Shown here one piece after another: positions 36,672-47,628 of a stretch of 64,000 nucleotides of DNA. How positions within the stretch are numbered: position 1 is the stretch's first letter; every line of letters begins with the position of its first letter. The notes below the pieces were generated by a model. The model worked only from the letters and a program-made list of their open reading frames with translations. It was not told the DNA's origin and made no database searches. This stretch comes from Clostridiaceae bacterium (lineage in GTDB: Bacteria > Bacillota_A > Clostridia > Clostridiales > Clostridiaceae), in assembly GCA_029256485.1 (NCBI GenBank), contig JAQSXU010000012.1, positions 13,580 to 77,579 on the forward strand, read 5' to 3'. Made by a program: the position numbers and the translations under genes.

Positions 36672-38507
36672 ATGATCAGAACTCTAAAAGCTAAGTTTTC
36701 TACAGTTTATCTTTTCCTGGTGGTGATAACATTAATTGTAGGTATTGTATCTGCAGTTAATGTATACAGCCTGGGGCAGTCAATTGACGGCCTTATGGTA
36801 GATAATTACAAGAGTATAAGTGTGGCTAATAAAATGCTGGAGGCTTTGGACAATGAAAATAGTTCTATTTTAACATACATAAATATAAGCAGAGATAAAG
36901 GAATTGAGGATTTCCATAATTACAGCAGTGTATTTTTTAATGAGTTTTATATAGAATCTAATAATATTACTGAAAAAGGTGAAAAGGAACTGGTGGATGA
37001 TATTCAGAAATCCTATATTAATTATCTACAGTTGTTTTCAAAATTTCAGGAGATATCAGCAGATAAAAACAATACAGCTATGGTACAGTTTTATAATAAG
37101 GAAATAACATCAGAGTTTAACCATTTAAGAGATCTTTTAAAAAAATTAATAGCTTTAAATGAAAAAAGCATGTTTAGCAGTAAGGATAAAGTAACCCATG
37201 ATGCTCAAAATTCAATGTATGCTATACTGATATTAAGCGGAATTGGTATAGTCATAGGTTTTATTTTGTCATCCTATTCTTTAAAGAGATTTTTAAGTCC
37301 TTTGTATGCCTTAAGAGAAAATATGAAGGCTGTCAAGGAAGGAAATATAAATCAGCAGACACACATTGAAACTCAGGATGAAATTGGGGAACTTTCAATG
37401 GAATTTAACAATATGACCAAAAGGCTGATCCAATTTGAACAAAGTACACTGGGAAGAGTTATAGCAGAAAAAAATAAATCCCTTGCAATAGTAAAAAGCA
37501 TATCAGACCCTATAATAGTACTGGACACAAATTACAAAGTACTGCTAATAAATAATGCTTTAGAAGAGTTATTTCAAACAAAAGAAGAACAGGTTTTAAA
37601 CAAATATTTTTTAGAGGTAATAACCAATGGGGAATTGTATGATTATATACAGAGCGCTTATAATTCTCACCATGAGGTGCCGGAAAATAAGATAATGTAT
37701 TTTAAATTTAATGATAAAGATTTTTATTTTAATGTAGTTGTTACAGTTTTAAAGGATTCGGAAAATAAGGCAGCTGGTATGGTGGTTTTATTTCAAAATA
37801 TAACAGGTATAAAGCAGGTGGAAAAATTAAAGAGTGATTTTATAGCTACTGTTTCTCATGAGTTTAAAACTCCGTTAACTTCTTTAATGATGGGAACAAG
37901 TTTAATAAATGAAGAAAGTATAGGAATCTTAAATGACCAGCAAAAGGATATTATCTCTGCAATTAAAGAGGACAGCGAAAAGCTGCTGAGCCTGGTAAAT
38001 AATCTGCTGACCCTTTCAAAAATTGAATCCAACAATTCAATATTTAATATTGAGCCTAATCCCATTAATGAAATTATTGAAGAAAGCATGAAAGGATTTA
38101 TGGAGCAGGCAAAAACTTTGGGTGTGGAAATGAAGTTTAAATTAAACAATAGCCTGCCTAAGGTGAATGCTGATTATGAGAAAATAACCTGGGTTATAAA
38201 TAATCTAATTTCCAATGCTTTGAAATTTACTAAACCAGGGAATTCAATTTTTATATCTGCTTTCAGAAATCATGATAGGATTTGTGTTTCTGTTAAGGAT
38301 ACGGGAACAGGCATACCAGAAGAATATAGAGAAAAAATATTTGATAAGTTTGTACAAGTAAAGGATAGTGATGCCTCTTCCAAGGGAACAGGGCTTGGAT
38401 TAGCAATTGCCAAGGAAATAATTGAAGCTCACGGCGGTGAAATTTGGTGTGAAAGCCAGCTGGGGGCAGGAAGTGAATTTGTATTTACCCTGCCGATGTC
38501 GGAATAG
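36672..38507 (+). CDS. Membrane sensor histidine kinase (HAMP-PAS-HisKA-HATPase)
   Basis: A 611-residue kinase. It has two transmembrane helices (about residues 8-30 and 175-198) around a helical extracytoplasmic sensor, HAMP (about 200-252), PAS (about 265-385), HisKA with phospho-acceptor H396 in VSHEFKTPL, and a complete HATPase: N box NNLISNALKF, G1 DTGTGIP, G2 GTGLGLAIAKEI. ATG at 36672 follows GGAGGGG. It is followed by a response regulator 27 bases later and then the kdp genes. As the KdpD nearby lacks a kinase, this pair is the likely phospho-partner for potassium control; that is inferred from position only. Confidence 0.92.
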   Translation: MIRTLKAKFSTVYLFLVVITLIVGIVSAVNVYSLGQSIDGLMVDNYKSISVANKMLEALDNENSSILTYINISRDKGIEDFHNYSSVFFNEFYIESNNITEKGEKELVDDIQKSYINYLQLFSKFQEISADKNNTAMVQFYNKEITSEFNHLRDLLKKLIALNEKSMFSSKDKVTHDAQNSMYAILILSGIGIVIGFILSSYSLKRFLSPLYALRENMKAVKEGNINQQTHIETQDEIGELSMEFNNMTKRLIQFEQSTLGRVIAEKNKSLAIVKSISDPIIVLDTNYKVLLINNALEELFQTKEEQVLNKYFLEVITNGELYDYIQSAYNSHHEVPENKIMYFKFNDKDFYFNVVVTVLKDSENKAAGMVVLFQNITGIKQVEKLKSDFIATVSHEFKTPLTSLMMGTSLINEESIGILNDQQKDIISAIKEDSEKLLSLVNNLLTLSKIESNNSIFNIEPNPINEIIEESMKGFMEQAKTLGVEMKFKLNNSLPKVNADYEKITWVINNLISNALKFTKPGNSIFISAFRNHDRICVSVKDTGTGIPEEYREKIFDKFVQVKDSDASSKGTGLGLAIAKEIIEAHGGEIWCESQLGAGSEFVFTLPMSE

Positions 38508-38534
38508 TATTATAATTTGGAGGAGACAAGAGTT

Positions 38535-39110
38535 ATGAAAAGAGTACTTGTGGTAGATGACACAAAAAACATAAAAAACCTGCTGACCACCTGTTTGACT
38601 GTAAATGGATATAGTGTATTGACAGCCAGTAATGGTTTTGAAGCAATAGAAATATTAAAAACCAATAAAGTTCACCTGGTATTTTTAGATATAAAAATGC
38701 CTGAATTAAGTGGGACTGAAGTATTGAAAAGAATCAGGGGTATGGGAATAGATACTCCAGTTATAATTATGACAGCATTTGCCACTGTAAAAAATGCGGT
38801 GGAATGCACTAAGCTGGGAGCTGTTACCTATTTGCAAAAACCTTTTACTACTGATAAGGTGAAAAGTGTGCTGAAAGACATTGAACCTTATTTAGATGAA
38901 AATTCTTTAAGCATAGATAAATATATTATGAAAGCAAAGGAGTTAATGAAGATAGGTGAACTAGATGAAGCTTTTGATATTCTGAAAAAAGCTTTATCCA
39001 TAAACGTGAACAGTAAGACTGTATATGAACTGCTTGGGAAGGTTTATGAGCTTAGAGGGGATAATGCAGAAGCTGAAAGATTTAAAAATATCAGTAAATT
39101 GTTTAATTAA
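38535..39110 (+). CDS. Response regulator with receiver domain and TPR-like tail
   Basis: A 191-residue regulator. A receiver domain (residues 1-122) has the acidic pocket VVDDTK, phospho-acceptor D52 in FLDIKMPELSG, the threonine in MTAFA and the lysine in QKPFT. The last 70 residues are a helical TPR-like hairpin (ELMKIGELDEAFDILKKAL), not a DNA-binding domain. It therefore probably acts through protein contact. ATG at 38535 follows GGAGGAGA. It is co-transcribed with the upstream kinase. Confidence 0.9.
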   Translation: MKRVLVVDDTKNIKNLLTTCLTVNGYSVLTASNGFEAIEILKTNKVHLVFLDIKMPELSGTEVLKRIRGMGIDTPVIIMTAFATVKNAVECTKLGAVTYLQKPFTTDKVKSVLKDIEPYLDENSLSIDKYIMKAKELMKIGELDEAFDILKKALSINVNSKTVYELLGKVYELRGDNAEAERFKNISKLFN

Positions 39111-39197
39111 ACTTAAGCTTAAAAAACTGTGTGTTTATTTATAAAAAATATATAATTAATAAGTTTAGAGTTCATAAAAAAATATGAACATAAAAAT

Positions 39198-39234
39198 GGC
39201 GGTGAATAGGCATACTATAATCACCGTTTTTTTT
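39198..39234 (+). terminator. Terminator after the two-component pair
   Basis: GGCGGTGAATAG and TATAATCACCG form a stem with loop GCATACTA, followed by eight T. It separates the regulator pair from kdpF; the following 218 bases to kdpF hold no gene and presumably the kdp promoter. Confidence 0.75.
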
Positions 39235-39452
39235 ATGCTGCTTTTAACATTATGCTTAAATACTGCTAACTTAAATATTGCGGAAGATAATAAGTTATGC
39301 AATCAATTACATGGCTTTAATTAAGGTTTTTTGAAGAATAAAGTTATGGATAGTAAAATTGTTTATTTATATCCAGGGGTATATTATATGTTATGCATAA
39401 GGATAATAACATTAATGTGATTTTAAATTAATAGATATTGAGGTGAGACATC

Positions 39453-39530
39453 ATGATATTTTTAAGTATGGTTTTTTTAGCAGTGATAATTTATTTGTTT
39501 TATGCTCTGTTAGAGCCGGAAAAATTTTAG
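39453..39530 (+). CDS. kdpF: Potassium-transporting ATPase subunit KdpF
   Basis: A 25-residue single-helix peptide, MIFLSMVFLAVIIYLFYALL followed by EPEKF, which matches the size and pattern of KdpF, the small stabilising subunit of the Kdp complex. It has GAGGTGAG 10 bases upstream and lies 29 bases before kdpA. Too short for ordinary gene finders; the position in the kdp operon is decisive. Confidence 0.88.
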   Translation: MIFLSMVFLAVIIYLFYALLEPEKF

Positions 39531-39559
39531 TGAATTAGAGTAACTTAGGAGGATTTTAT

Positions 39560-41239
39560 ATGTCTTATTTGGAATTGGCAATAATTATTTTAATTGTAAT
39601 AGCAGTAACTAAGCCGCTGGGAACCTATCTTTATAAAATAGCAGGATGTGATGATTTATCAAAAAAAGGATTATTTAATTCTATTGATAACTTTATATAT
39701 AGAGCTATAGGTGTTGATAAAGTATCAGTAATGGACTGGAGGGAATATTCAAAGGCTTTTTTTATAACAAACATTATTATGATATCAGCAGCTTTTATTA
39801 TTTTAATTGTACAGGCTTTGCTGCCTTTTAATCCAACGGGTGCTCAGGGAATGAATTTGGCACTGGCTTTTAACACTGCAGTAAGCTTTATGACAAATAC
39901 AAATATGCAGCATTATGCTGGAGAAAACGGAATAACATTTTTATCTCAAATGCTGGTTGTTGTATTTTTGATGTTTGCTTCAGCAGCTTCTGGTATAGCC
40001 ACAGCTTTTGCAATAATGCGAGGCATTGCGCAGAAGAGAGATGACCTTGGTAACTTTTATGTGGATTTTACGAGAATAATCACAAGACTGCTGCTGCCTT
40101 TTTCAATAGTAATAACTTTGATTTTGGTTTCTCAAGGTGTACCTGAAAGTTTCAGTGCAGTGCAAAAAGCCAGCACGCTGCAGGGAGGAATACAAACCAT
40201 AATAACTGGACCAGTAGCTGTATTGGAATCTATAAAGCATGTTGGAACAAATGGCGGAGGGTTTTTTGCAGCTAATTCAGCTCATCCTTTTGAAAACCCA
40301 AATCCATTTACAAATTTAATAGAAATTTTATCCATGATGATGATACCTGCAGCTTTAGTTTATACCTTTGGTCTTATGGCAGGCAATAGGAAACATTCAA
40401 AAGTGCTGTACATTTCCCTTATGGTTATTTTTATAGGTTTAACTTCAGCGGGAATCTATTCTGAAACACATGCTGGAAAGCCATATACACAGGTATCTAT
40501 AAATAACTCTCTAGGAAATATGGAAGGAAAAGAAACCAGGTTTGGTGCAGGAGATTCTGCAATTTTTGCAGGGGTGACTACAGCTTTTACCACAGGCTCA
40601 GTAAACTCTATGCATGATTCTTACACTCCATTAGGTGGAGGAGTACCATTAACATTTATGATGCTTAACACTGTATTTGGAGGAGAGGGGGCAGGTCTTC
40701 AGAATATAATACTTTATGCCATATTAACAGTTTTCATAACAGGCCTGATGGTAGGCAGAACACCAGAATATTTAGGAAATAAGATTGAAACTAAAGAAAT
40801 AAAGCTTGCTGCTTTATCTATACTTATTCATCCTTTATTAATATTATTTGCATCTGCCATAACAATAGTTTCCGGTAAGGCTGTTGGTTATATTACGAAT
40901 CCTGGCTTTCACGGGCTTACTCAGATGATTTATGAATTCACTTCAGCTGCTGCAAATAATGGCTCGGAATTTGCAGGATTTGCCGGAAATACGGCTTATA
41001 TGAATTTGCTCACAGGTATACTAATGTTTATTGGAAGATATGTAACTATAATGTTGCTTATAGCTATAGCTGGTTCTATGGCTAAGAAGACTAAGCTGGA
41101 GCCATCCCCAGGAACATTTAGAACGGACAATGCTCTTTTTGGAGTATTATTTGTTTCAGTTATTATGATAGTTGGAGCGTTAACTTTTTTCCCAGCTTTA
41201 ATTCTTGGACCAATATCGGAATTTCTAAGCTTAGTTTAA
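39560..41239 (+). CDS. kdpA: Potassium-transporting ATPase subunit KdpA
   Basis: A 559-residue K+-channel-like subunit with ten transmembrane helices. The four selectivity-filter loops are visible, for example [29 protein letters not shown], and [12 protein letters not shown]. KdpA conducts K+ with high affinity in the KdpFABC complex. The start follows TTAGGAGGATTT. Confidence 0.97.
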   Translation: MSYLELAIIILIVIAVTKPLGTYLYKIAGCDDLSKKGLFNSIDNFIYRAIGVDKVSVMDWREYSKAFFITNIIMISAAFIILIVQALLPFNPTGAQGMNLALAFNTAVSFMTNTNMQHYAGENGITFLSQMLVVVFLMFASAASGIATAFAIMRGIAQKRDDLGNFYVDFTRIITRLLLPFSIVITLILVSQGVPESFSAVQKASTLQGGIQTIITGPVAVLESIKHVGTNGGGFFAANSAHPFENPNPFTNLIEILSMMMIPAALVYTFGLMAGNRKHSKVLYISLMVIFIGLTSAGIYSETHAGKPYTQVSINNSLGNMEGKETRFGAGDSAIFAGVTTAFTTGSVNSMHDSYTPLGGGVPLTFMMLNTVFGGEGAGLQNIILYAILTVFITGLMVGRTPEYLGNKIETKEIKLAALSILIHPLLILFASAITIVSGKAVGYITNPGFHGLTQMIYEFTSAAANNGSEFAGFAGNTAYMNLLTGILMFIGRYVTIMLLIAIAGSMAKKTKLEPSPGTFRTDNALFGVLFVSVIMIVGALTFFPALILGPISEFLSLV

Positions 41240-41252
41240 GGAGGGGGATACT

Positions 41253-43262
41253 ATGAATAAAGCCATAATAAAGAATGCAGTAATAAATTCATTTAAAAAA
41301 TTGAATCCTAAATCTATGATTAAAAACCCTATTATGTTTATTGTTGAACTAGGTGCGGCACTTACACTGCTGGTAACTATTTTTCCAAAAACATTTAAAT
41401 CTACTCAAAGTTTTGGTTACAATTTAACCATAACCTTGGTGCTGTTTATAACAGTGATTTTTGCTAATTTTGCAGAGGCAATAGCAGAGGGAAGAGGAAA
41501 GGCACAAGCTGATACTCTAAAGAAAACTAAAAAGGAAACAGAGGCAAAGCTTATAGATAAAAGCGGGAATATTAAAATTATAAGCTCCTCTGATCTTAAA
41601 AAGGGTGATGTAGTCCAAGTTTCTGCAGGAGAAATTATACCCAGCGATGGTGAGATAATAGAAGGTATTGCATCTGTAGATGAATCTGCTATTACTGGAG
41701 AGTCAGCTCCTGTAATTAAAGAGGCTGCCGGAGACTTCAGTTCGGTTACAGGTGGAACAAAGGTTATCACCAATAGCTTGAAAATAAGAATATCCGTAAG
41801 TGCTGGTGAATCATTTCTAGATAAAATGATAAGCCTTGTTGAAGGAGCTGCAAGACAAAAGACACCCAATGAACTGGCACTAAGTACTCTTTTAATCAGT
41901 TTAACTATTATCTTTGTGGTGGTTGTTTGGACGATTATTCCCATAGCAGGCTTTGTAAAAATAAATATAGATATAGCTACTCTTATAGCGCTTTTGGTTT
42001 GTTTAATACCTACCACTATAGGCGGACTTTTATCAGCTATTGGCATTGCTGGAATGGATAGAGTGACAAAGTTTAATGTTATTGCCATGTCAGGCCGTGC
42101 AGTAGAAGTAACAGGTGATATAAGCGCTATGCTTTTAGATAAAACAGGAACCATTACCTTTGGCAACAGAATGGCAGATGAATTTGTACCTGTAGGAGGA
42201 CATACTTCACAAGAAGTAACATATTATGCCCTTCTCTCTTCTTTAAAGGATAATACACCTGAAGGACGTTCTGTTGCAGAGCTAGCACATAAGCAGGGAG
42301 TAAAGGCTGAAGATGGAATAGAAGAAGATGCCCAGGTCATAGATTTTACAGCTGAAACAAGAATGAGCGGCATGAATTTTAAAAATGGCTTAGCAGTTAG
42401 AAAGGGAGCTTCAGCTTCTGTTATTGAATACGTAAATGCAAATCATGGCATTATTCCAACTGATTTAAACAGTGAGGTAGAGAGAATATCAAAATTAGGA
42501 GGAACTCCTTTAGTAGTAGTTAAAGAAAATGAAATAATGGGAGTTATTTACTTAAAAGATATAATTAAGCCTGGAATGCAGGAAAGATTTAAGCAGCTAA
42601 GGGCTATGGGAATAAAAACTATAATGGTAACTGGAGATAATCCTCTAACAGCACAAACCATAGCAAGAGAAGCAGGAGTAGATGATTTTATAGCACAGGC
42701 AAAACCGGAAGATAAAATAACAGCCATAAAAAATGAGCAGGCCCAGGGAAGACTTGTGGCCATGACAGGAGATGGAACAAATGATGCTCCTGCACTTGCT
42801 CAAGCAGATGTTGGGCTTGCTATGAACAGCGGAACAATGGCTGCCAAGGAAGCTGCCAATATGATAGATTTGGATTCCGATCCTACAAAGATTATAGAGG
42901 TAGTTGAAATAGGAAAACAGCTTCTTATGACAAGAGGCTCTCTTACAACCTTCAGCATAGCAAATGATGTTGCAAAGTACTTTGCAATACTTCCTGCTAT
43001 TATGTCAGCTACTCTGCCATCTATAGGTGTATTAAATATAATGAGGCTGTCATCTTCAAATAGTGCAATACTTTCAGCGTTAATTTTTAATGCAGTTGTA
43101 ATACCAGCATTAATACCGATTGCAATGAGAGGAATTAAATATAAGCCAGCATCTGCAAACGCAATACTTACAAGGAATATGCTGGTATATGGAGTTGGGG
43201 GAGTCATAACCCCATTTATAGGTATTAAGATAATAGATATTATAGTGAGTTTATTTATTTAG
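41253..43262 (+). CDS. kdpB: Potassium-transporting P-type ATPase subunit KdpB
   Basis: A 669-residue P-type ATPase subunit. The actuator motif TGESAPV, the phosphorylation site [11 protein letters not shown], the nucleotide-binding KGAS loop, and the hinge motif [16 protein letters not shown] are all in order. Length is typical. It drives K+ uptake through KdpA. ATG at 41253 lies 13 bases after kdpA with AAGGAGGGG. An open frame on the opposite strand over 41417-42166 is only a shadow. Confidence 0.97.
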   Translation: MNKAIIKNAVINSFKKLNPKSMIKNPIMFIVELGAALTLLVTIFPKTFKSTQSFGYNLTITLVLFITVIFANFAEAIAEGRGKAQADTLKKTKKETEAKLIDKSGNIKIISSSDLKKGDVVQVSAGEIIPSDGEIIEGIASVDESAITGESAPVIKEAAGDFSSVTGGTKVITNSLKIRISVSAGESFLDKMISLVEGAARQKTPNELALSTLLISLTIIFVVVVWTIIPIAGFVKINIDIATLIALLVCLIPTTIGGLLSAIGIAGMDRVTKFNVIAMSGRAVEVTGDISAMLLDKTGTITFGNRMADEFVPVGGHTSQEVTYYALLSSLKDNTPEGRSVAELAHKQGVKAEDGIEEDAQVIDFTAETRMSGMNFKNGLAVRKGASASVIEYVNANHGIIPTDLNSEVERISKLGGTPLVVVKENEIMGVIYLKDIIKPGMQERFKQLRAMGIKTIMVTGDNPLTAQTIAREAGVDDFIAQAKPEDKITAIKNEQAQGRLVAMTGDGTNDAPALAQADVGLAMNSGTMAAKEAANMIDLDSDPTKIIEVVEIGKQLLMTRGSLTTFSIANDVAKYFAILPAIMSATLPSIGVLNIMRLSSSNSAILSALIFNAVVIPALIPIAMRGIKYKPASANAILTRNMLVYGVGGVITPFIGIKIIDIIVSLFI

Positions 43263-43266
43263 CTTT

Positions 43267-43365
43267 AGATAAACAACTTCAACTATTAATTTATACATGT
43301 CCAAAAACTGTTGGGGATTCAGTGCTTTGAGACATGTATGAATTAAGTTTCAGTATTGTTTATCT
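43267..43365. repeat. R2-family palindromic repeat between kdpB and kdpC
   Basis: A 99-bp palindromic element. It starts AGATAAACAACTTCAAC and ends GTATTGTTTATCT; an inner stem TTTATACATGTC pairs with GACATGTATGAA. It fills most of the 132-base space between kdpB and kdpC, an otherwise tight operon. Confidence 0.8.
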
Positions 43366-43394
43366 ATTGTATAAATTGAAAAGAGGGAATATAT

Positions 43395-43955
43395 ATGAAT
43401 GAAGTTAAACGAGGTCTAAGGCTTACTTTAATTTTTGTTATAATACTTGGTGTAATATATCCACTTGTGATGACTGGAATTTCAAATTTGATTTTCCCTA
43501 AACAAGCAAAAGGAAGTTTGGTATATAATAAAAATGAGATTATAGGTTCTTCATTAATTGGTCAAAATTTTACTGATGATAAATGGTTTCAGGGAAGACC
43601 TTCAGCTGTGCAGTATGATGCTTCTAAATCAGGAGGTACTAACCTTGCCATGTCAAATCCAGAATTTAGAAAGGCTTTAGATAAAAATGTGCAGAATTTC
43701 TTAAGAAAGAATCCCACTGTTAAGAAAGAGGATATTCCTGCAGATATTATAACGGCTTCTGCTTCAGGGTTAGATCCAGAAATATCTGTGGCTTCAGCAA
43801 AGCTTCAGGCAGAAAGAGTGGCTAAGGCAAATGGAATGTCTGTGGATGAGGTAAATAAATTAATAGACAGCAATAAGAGCAGAAAATTTTTAGGATTATT
43901 TGGACAGGAAACAGTTAATGTGTTAACACTGAACCTGAATCTTTTAAATAAATAG
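43395..43955 (+). CDS. kdpC: Potassium-transporting ATPase subunit KdpC
   Basis: A 186-residue subunit with one N-terminal transmembrane helix (about residues 9-33) and the KdpC periplasmic-facing domain, containing WFQGRPSAVQYD and the conserved PEFRKALDKN and GLDPEISV motifs. It stabilises the complex and assists ATP use. ATG at 43395 follows AAAGAGGG. It has R2 repeats on both sides. Confidence 0.95.
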   Translation: MNEVKRGLRLTLIFVIILGVIYPLVMTGISNLIFPKQAKGSLVYNKNEIIGSSLIGQNFTDDKWFQGRPSAVQYDASKSGGTNLAMSNPEFRKALDKNVQNFLRKNPTVKKEDIPADIITASASGLDPEISVASAKLQAERVAKANGMSVDEVNKLIDSNKSRKFLGLFGQETVNVLTLNLNLLNK

Positions 43956-44052
43956 ATAAACAACTTCAGCTAGGATTTAAACTTGCCTGAAAACTCGTTG
44001 AAGACTCGAGATTTTCAAACAAGTTTAAATCAAGCTTTCGTATTGTTTATCT
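43954..44052. repeat. R2-family palindromic repeat between kdpC and kdpD
   Basis: A 99-bp palindromic element beginning AGATAAACAACTTCAGC and ending CGTATTGTTTATCT. Its central hairpin differs in sequence from other copies (GACTCGAG region) but the termini are conserved. It overlaps the last bases of kdpC. Confidence 0.78.
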
Positions 44053-44069
44053 TTGATTAGAGGTGTGCT

Positions 44070-45194
44070 ATGACTAGTAAGTCACCGGATCAATTTTTAA
44101 AGGAAATTGAAAGAGCCAGCAAGGGCAGATTGAAGGTATATATAGGTGCCGCTCCAGGAGTAGGGAAAACCTATCAAATGCTTAGGGACGCGCATGAAAT
44201 GAAGGAGAACGGTATAGATATAGTCATAGGTTTGGTTGAAACCTATGGAAGAAAAGGAACAATAGATCAGATAGGAAATCTTGAGATTGTACCTATGAAA
44301 GAAGTAGCGTATAAGGATGTTGTTCTTAAAGAAATGGACCTGGAGTCTATACTAAAAAGAAAACCCCAAATTGTAATTGTGGATGAACTAGCTCACACAA
44401 ATGTGCCTTCCAGCAAAAATCAAAAGCGATACCAGGATGTTCTCGAAATTATAGACAATGGTATAAGTGTCATGACTGCCGTAAATATACAGCATTTTGA
44501 GAGCTTAAATGATTATGTAAATAGGATGACTGGGGTAAAGGTAAGAGAAACAATTCCAGATACCATAATGGATTTTGCTGATGAAGTTGAAGTTATTGAT
44601 ATTTCCATAGATGCCCTGAGAGAAAGACTGAGACAGGGGAAGATATACAGCAGGGACAAAGTGGAAACTGCTTTAAATAATTTTTTTAGGGTAGGAAATC
44701 TCACTGCATTAAGGGAATTAACTTTAAGAGAAGTGGCTAATGAAGTTGATGAGCACCTTATGGAATACAAGAATGAAAAAAGCGTTGAAGGACTTATTGG
44801 AGCTCAGGAAAAAATTCTAGTCTGCGTGAATTTAAATTTTAATGCAGAATATCTTATAAGGCGCGGCTACAGACTGTCAAAAATGTTGAAGGCTCCACTT
44901 TTTATTTTAAATATAAAGAGTGAGAAATATACTACGGATAGAGAAGCACTTAAAAAATTAGATGATTTAAGTGCATTGTGCATGAAACTTGGAGCTGAAT
45001 TTAAGGTTTCAGCTGCAGCAGATCCCGCAGAGACCATTATTGAATTTGCCAAAGAAAATGGTATAACTCAGGTAATAATAGGTCAGTCTGCAAGAACCAG
45101 AACTCATGAAATTTTAAAGGGATCAATTGTGAGAAAAATAATGAGAGGAACAAAATATGTGGATGTACTGGTAGTTGCGGATCCCAGAACCTAA
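44070..45194 (+). CDS. kdpD: Short KdpD (KdpD and USP domains only)
   Basis: A 374-residue protein matching the N-terminal half of KdpD: the KdpD domain (about 1-215) with Walker A GAAPGVGKT and DELAHTN, then a universal-stress (USP) domain (about 245-372) ending SIVRKIMRGTKYVDVLVV. The DUF4118 membrane part and the HisKA/HATPase kinase of full-length KdpD (about 900 residues) are absent, and no remnant follows. Short KdpDs of this kind are known in some cyanobacteria and clostridia. It may sense K+ or c-di-AMP through the USP domain and pass the signal to a separate kinase, perhaps the pair at 36.7-39.1 kb. Start ATG 44070 follows AGAGGTGTG. Confidence 0.9.
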   Translation: MTSKSPDQFLKEIERASKGRLKVYIGAAPGVGKTYQMLRDAHEMKENGIDIVIGLVETYGRKGTIDQIGNLEIVPMKEVAYKDVVLKEMDLESILKRKPQIVIVDELAHTNVPSSKNQKRYQDVLEIIDNGISVMTAVNIQHFESLNDYVNRMTGVKVRETIPDTIMDFADEVEVIDISIDALRERLRQGKIYSRDKVETALNNFFRVGNLTALRELTLREVANEVDEHLMEYKNEKSVEGLIGAQEKILVCVNLNFNAEYLIRRGYRLSKMLKAPLFILNIKSEKYTTDREALKKLDDLSALCMKLGAEFKVSAAADPAETIIEFAKENGITQVIIGQSARTRTHEILKGSIVRKIMRGTKYVDVLVVADPRT

Positions 45195-45235
45195 GTTTGT
45201 AACCCATTTATTGAGTTTTTGTCATTAAATTACTT

Positions 45236-45271
45236 ACCCCTGGTCTGGGTTGTTCTGCCCAGATCAGGGGT
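45236..45271. terminator. Strong hairpin between kdpD and the P450 gene
   Basis: ACCCCTGGTCTGGG pairs with CCCAGATCAGGGGT around an 8-base loop. No T-run follows on either strand, so it is a weak terminator candidate, but it sits between convergent genes. Confidence 0.55.
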
Positions 45272-45279
45272 CATGCATC

Positions 45280-46581
<1,302 letters not shown>

Positions 46582-46800
46582 TTATGGAATTGGCATATAC
46601 TTTATTTATTATCTTGTTTTACATTTCCCAACATACAGATGTATTATTCTAAGTACATATTTTATTTAACAATGACCATCATATTAAATCTTCTTACCTT
46701 CTTGTTTCTTCATATAATCTTCATATGATTTTATTATTATGTATACAGCAGTATTTACATAAACCATCTCCATTATATTTGGAGACAAAGGAGGAAGGGT

Positions 46801-47064
46801 ATGGAGGAAAAACAAAAAAGTGCATTTCAGATATTGGTAAATTCAAGAGAGCAAATTGAAGAAATTATAAAAATGCTGAATGAAGAAACATATTATGTAT
46901 ATATATCAAATAAAATTATTGAAACTGAAACCCTTTTAAGAAAGGCCGATTTAATTTTATTAAATGAATATTTACATAACTATGTAAAAAATGTTTCTAA
47001 AAGCGACGGGGAAGGAAAAAAACTAGAAGAAATAATTGAACTGTTATCTAATAAAATGTCCTGA
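46801..47064 (+). CDS. CsoR/DUF156-like small helical protein lacking the metal cysteines
   Basis: An 87-residue helical protein. Its layout (an initial helix with IEEIIKMLNEETYYVYISNKI, a second with LILLNEYLHNYV, and a short C-terminal helix EEIIELLSNKM) resembles CsoR/RcnR family metal-sensing repressors. The two positions normally occupied by a cysteine (YCxDI and LRxCV contexts) are tyrosine here (YYVYI and HNYV), so copper or formaldehyde sensing by the standard ligands is not possible. ATG 46801 follows AGGAGGAAGGG. The similarity is by eye, not a search result; it could be another four-helix protein. Confidence 0.6.
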   Translation: MEEKQKSAFQILVNSREQIEEIIKMLNEETYYVYISNKIIETETLLRKADLILLNEYLHNYVKNVSKSDGEGKKLEEIIELLSNKMS

Positions 47065-47079
47065 ATTCAGGGCATTTTT
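47053..47079 (+). terminator. Terminator overlapping the stop of the CsoR-like gene
   Basis: AAAATGTCCTGA and TCAGGGCATTTT form the stem, followed by TT, with the gene's TGA inside the stem. Confidence 0.75.
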
Positions 47080-47112
47080 ATTTATTTTGGGAGAAATGAA
47101 ATTACTAAAGCA

Positions 47113-47403
47113 GTGAATAATTTCAATGATAATGAGACTACAACAAGTAACTATAATAGAGGAGAAACTGGATTTAATGGATACGGAATGATGGGAGGAA
47201 ATGGGACCTACAGATCAAATTCATATGTACAGGGTGGAGTGTATCCTGGGAGTTTTATAAATCCTATTCCTAATTCAGTAAATGGGAATTTTTATGCAGC
47301 ATCAACATCCTTCACAGCAAATTATCATGGGGGATTTTATTATATATGCCAGTATCCAGGTCATGCATCAAAAGGAATGTATGGAAAAATTATAGTTCAA
47401 TAA
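47113..47403 (+). CDS. Small protein ending in a cupredoxin copper-binding motif
   Basis: A 96-residue frame starting at GTG 47113. The first 60 residues are Gly/Asn/Tyr-rich and low-complexity (TGFNGYGMMGGNGTYRS). The last 25 match the C-terminal copper site of cupredoxins: FYYICQYPGHASKGMYGKI, with Cys, His and Met ligands in normal spacing. The upstream histidine ligand and beta-strands of a full cupredoxin are missing, so this is either a fragment of a broken gene or a hybrid. The upstream ribosome site is weak and the true start uncertain. It lies between copper-type genes. Confidence 0.5.
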   Translation: MNNFNDNETTTSNYNRGETGFNGYGMMGGNGTYRSNSYVQGGVYPGSFINPIPNSVNGNFYAASTSFTANYHGGFYYICQYPGHASKGMYGKIIVQ

Positions 47404-47514
47404 TTTGGATTAAATCAGCCAGATAACTATATTTGTTACAAGTTAAAAAAAAGAGAAGCTTTGGCAGATAACAAATTTCCTCTATTATTTTGATAAAAAT
47501 TATTAACACTTAAA

Positions 47515-47620
47515 TATATATAATGCAATAAAGTTCTTACATTGTGTCTTTGCAAAATATCTAATCTTCAAAGATTTTTGTGAAGTCACAATGTATTAGA
47601 ACCTTTGCATTATATATATA
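47515..47620. repeat. R3-family palindromic repeat
   Basis: From ATATATAATGCAATAAAG to CTTTGCATTATATATAT, with interior CATTGTGTCTTTGCAAAATA and TCACAATGTATTAGAACC. It is nearly identical to the reverse complement of 63900-64000. It lies just past the stop of the gene on the minus strand. Confidence 0.85.
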
Positions 47621-47628
47621 AAATTTTA

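Noticed and set aside
39235..39452. c-di-AMP (ydaO-type) riboswitch upstream of kdpF
   Set aside because: None of the conserved ydaO-type blocks could be seen in this gap.
41417..42166. 249-codon open frame on the minus strand
   Set aside because: It lies wholly inside kdpB on the other strand, and its composition follows from kdpB codons.
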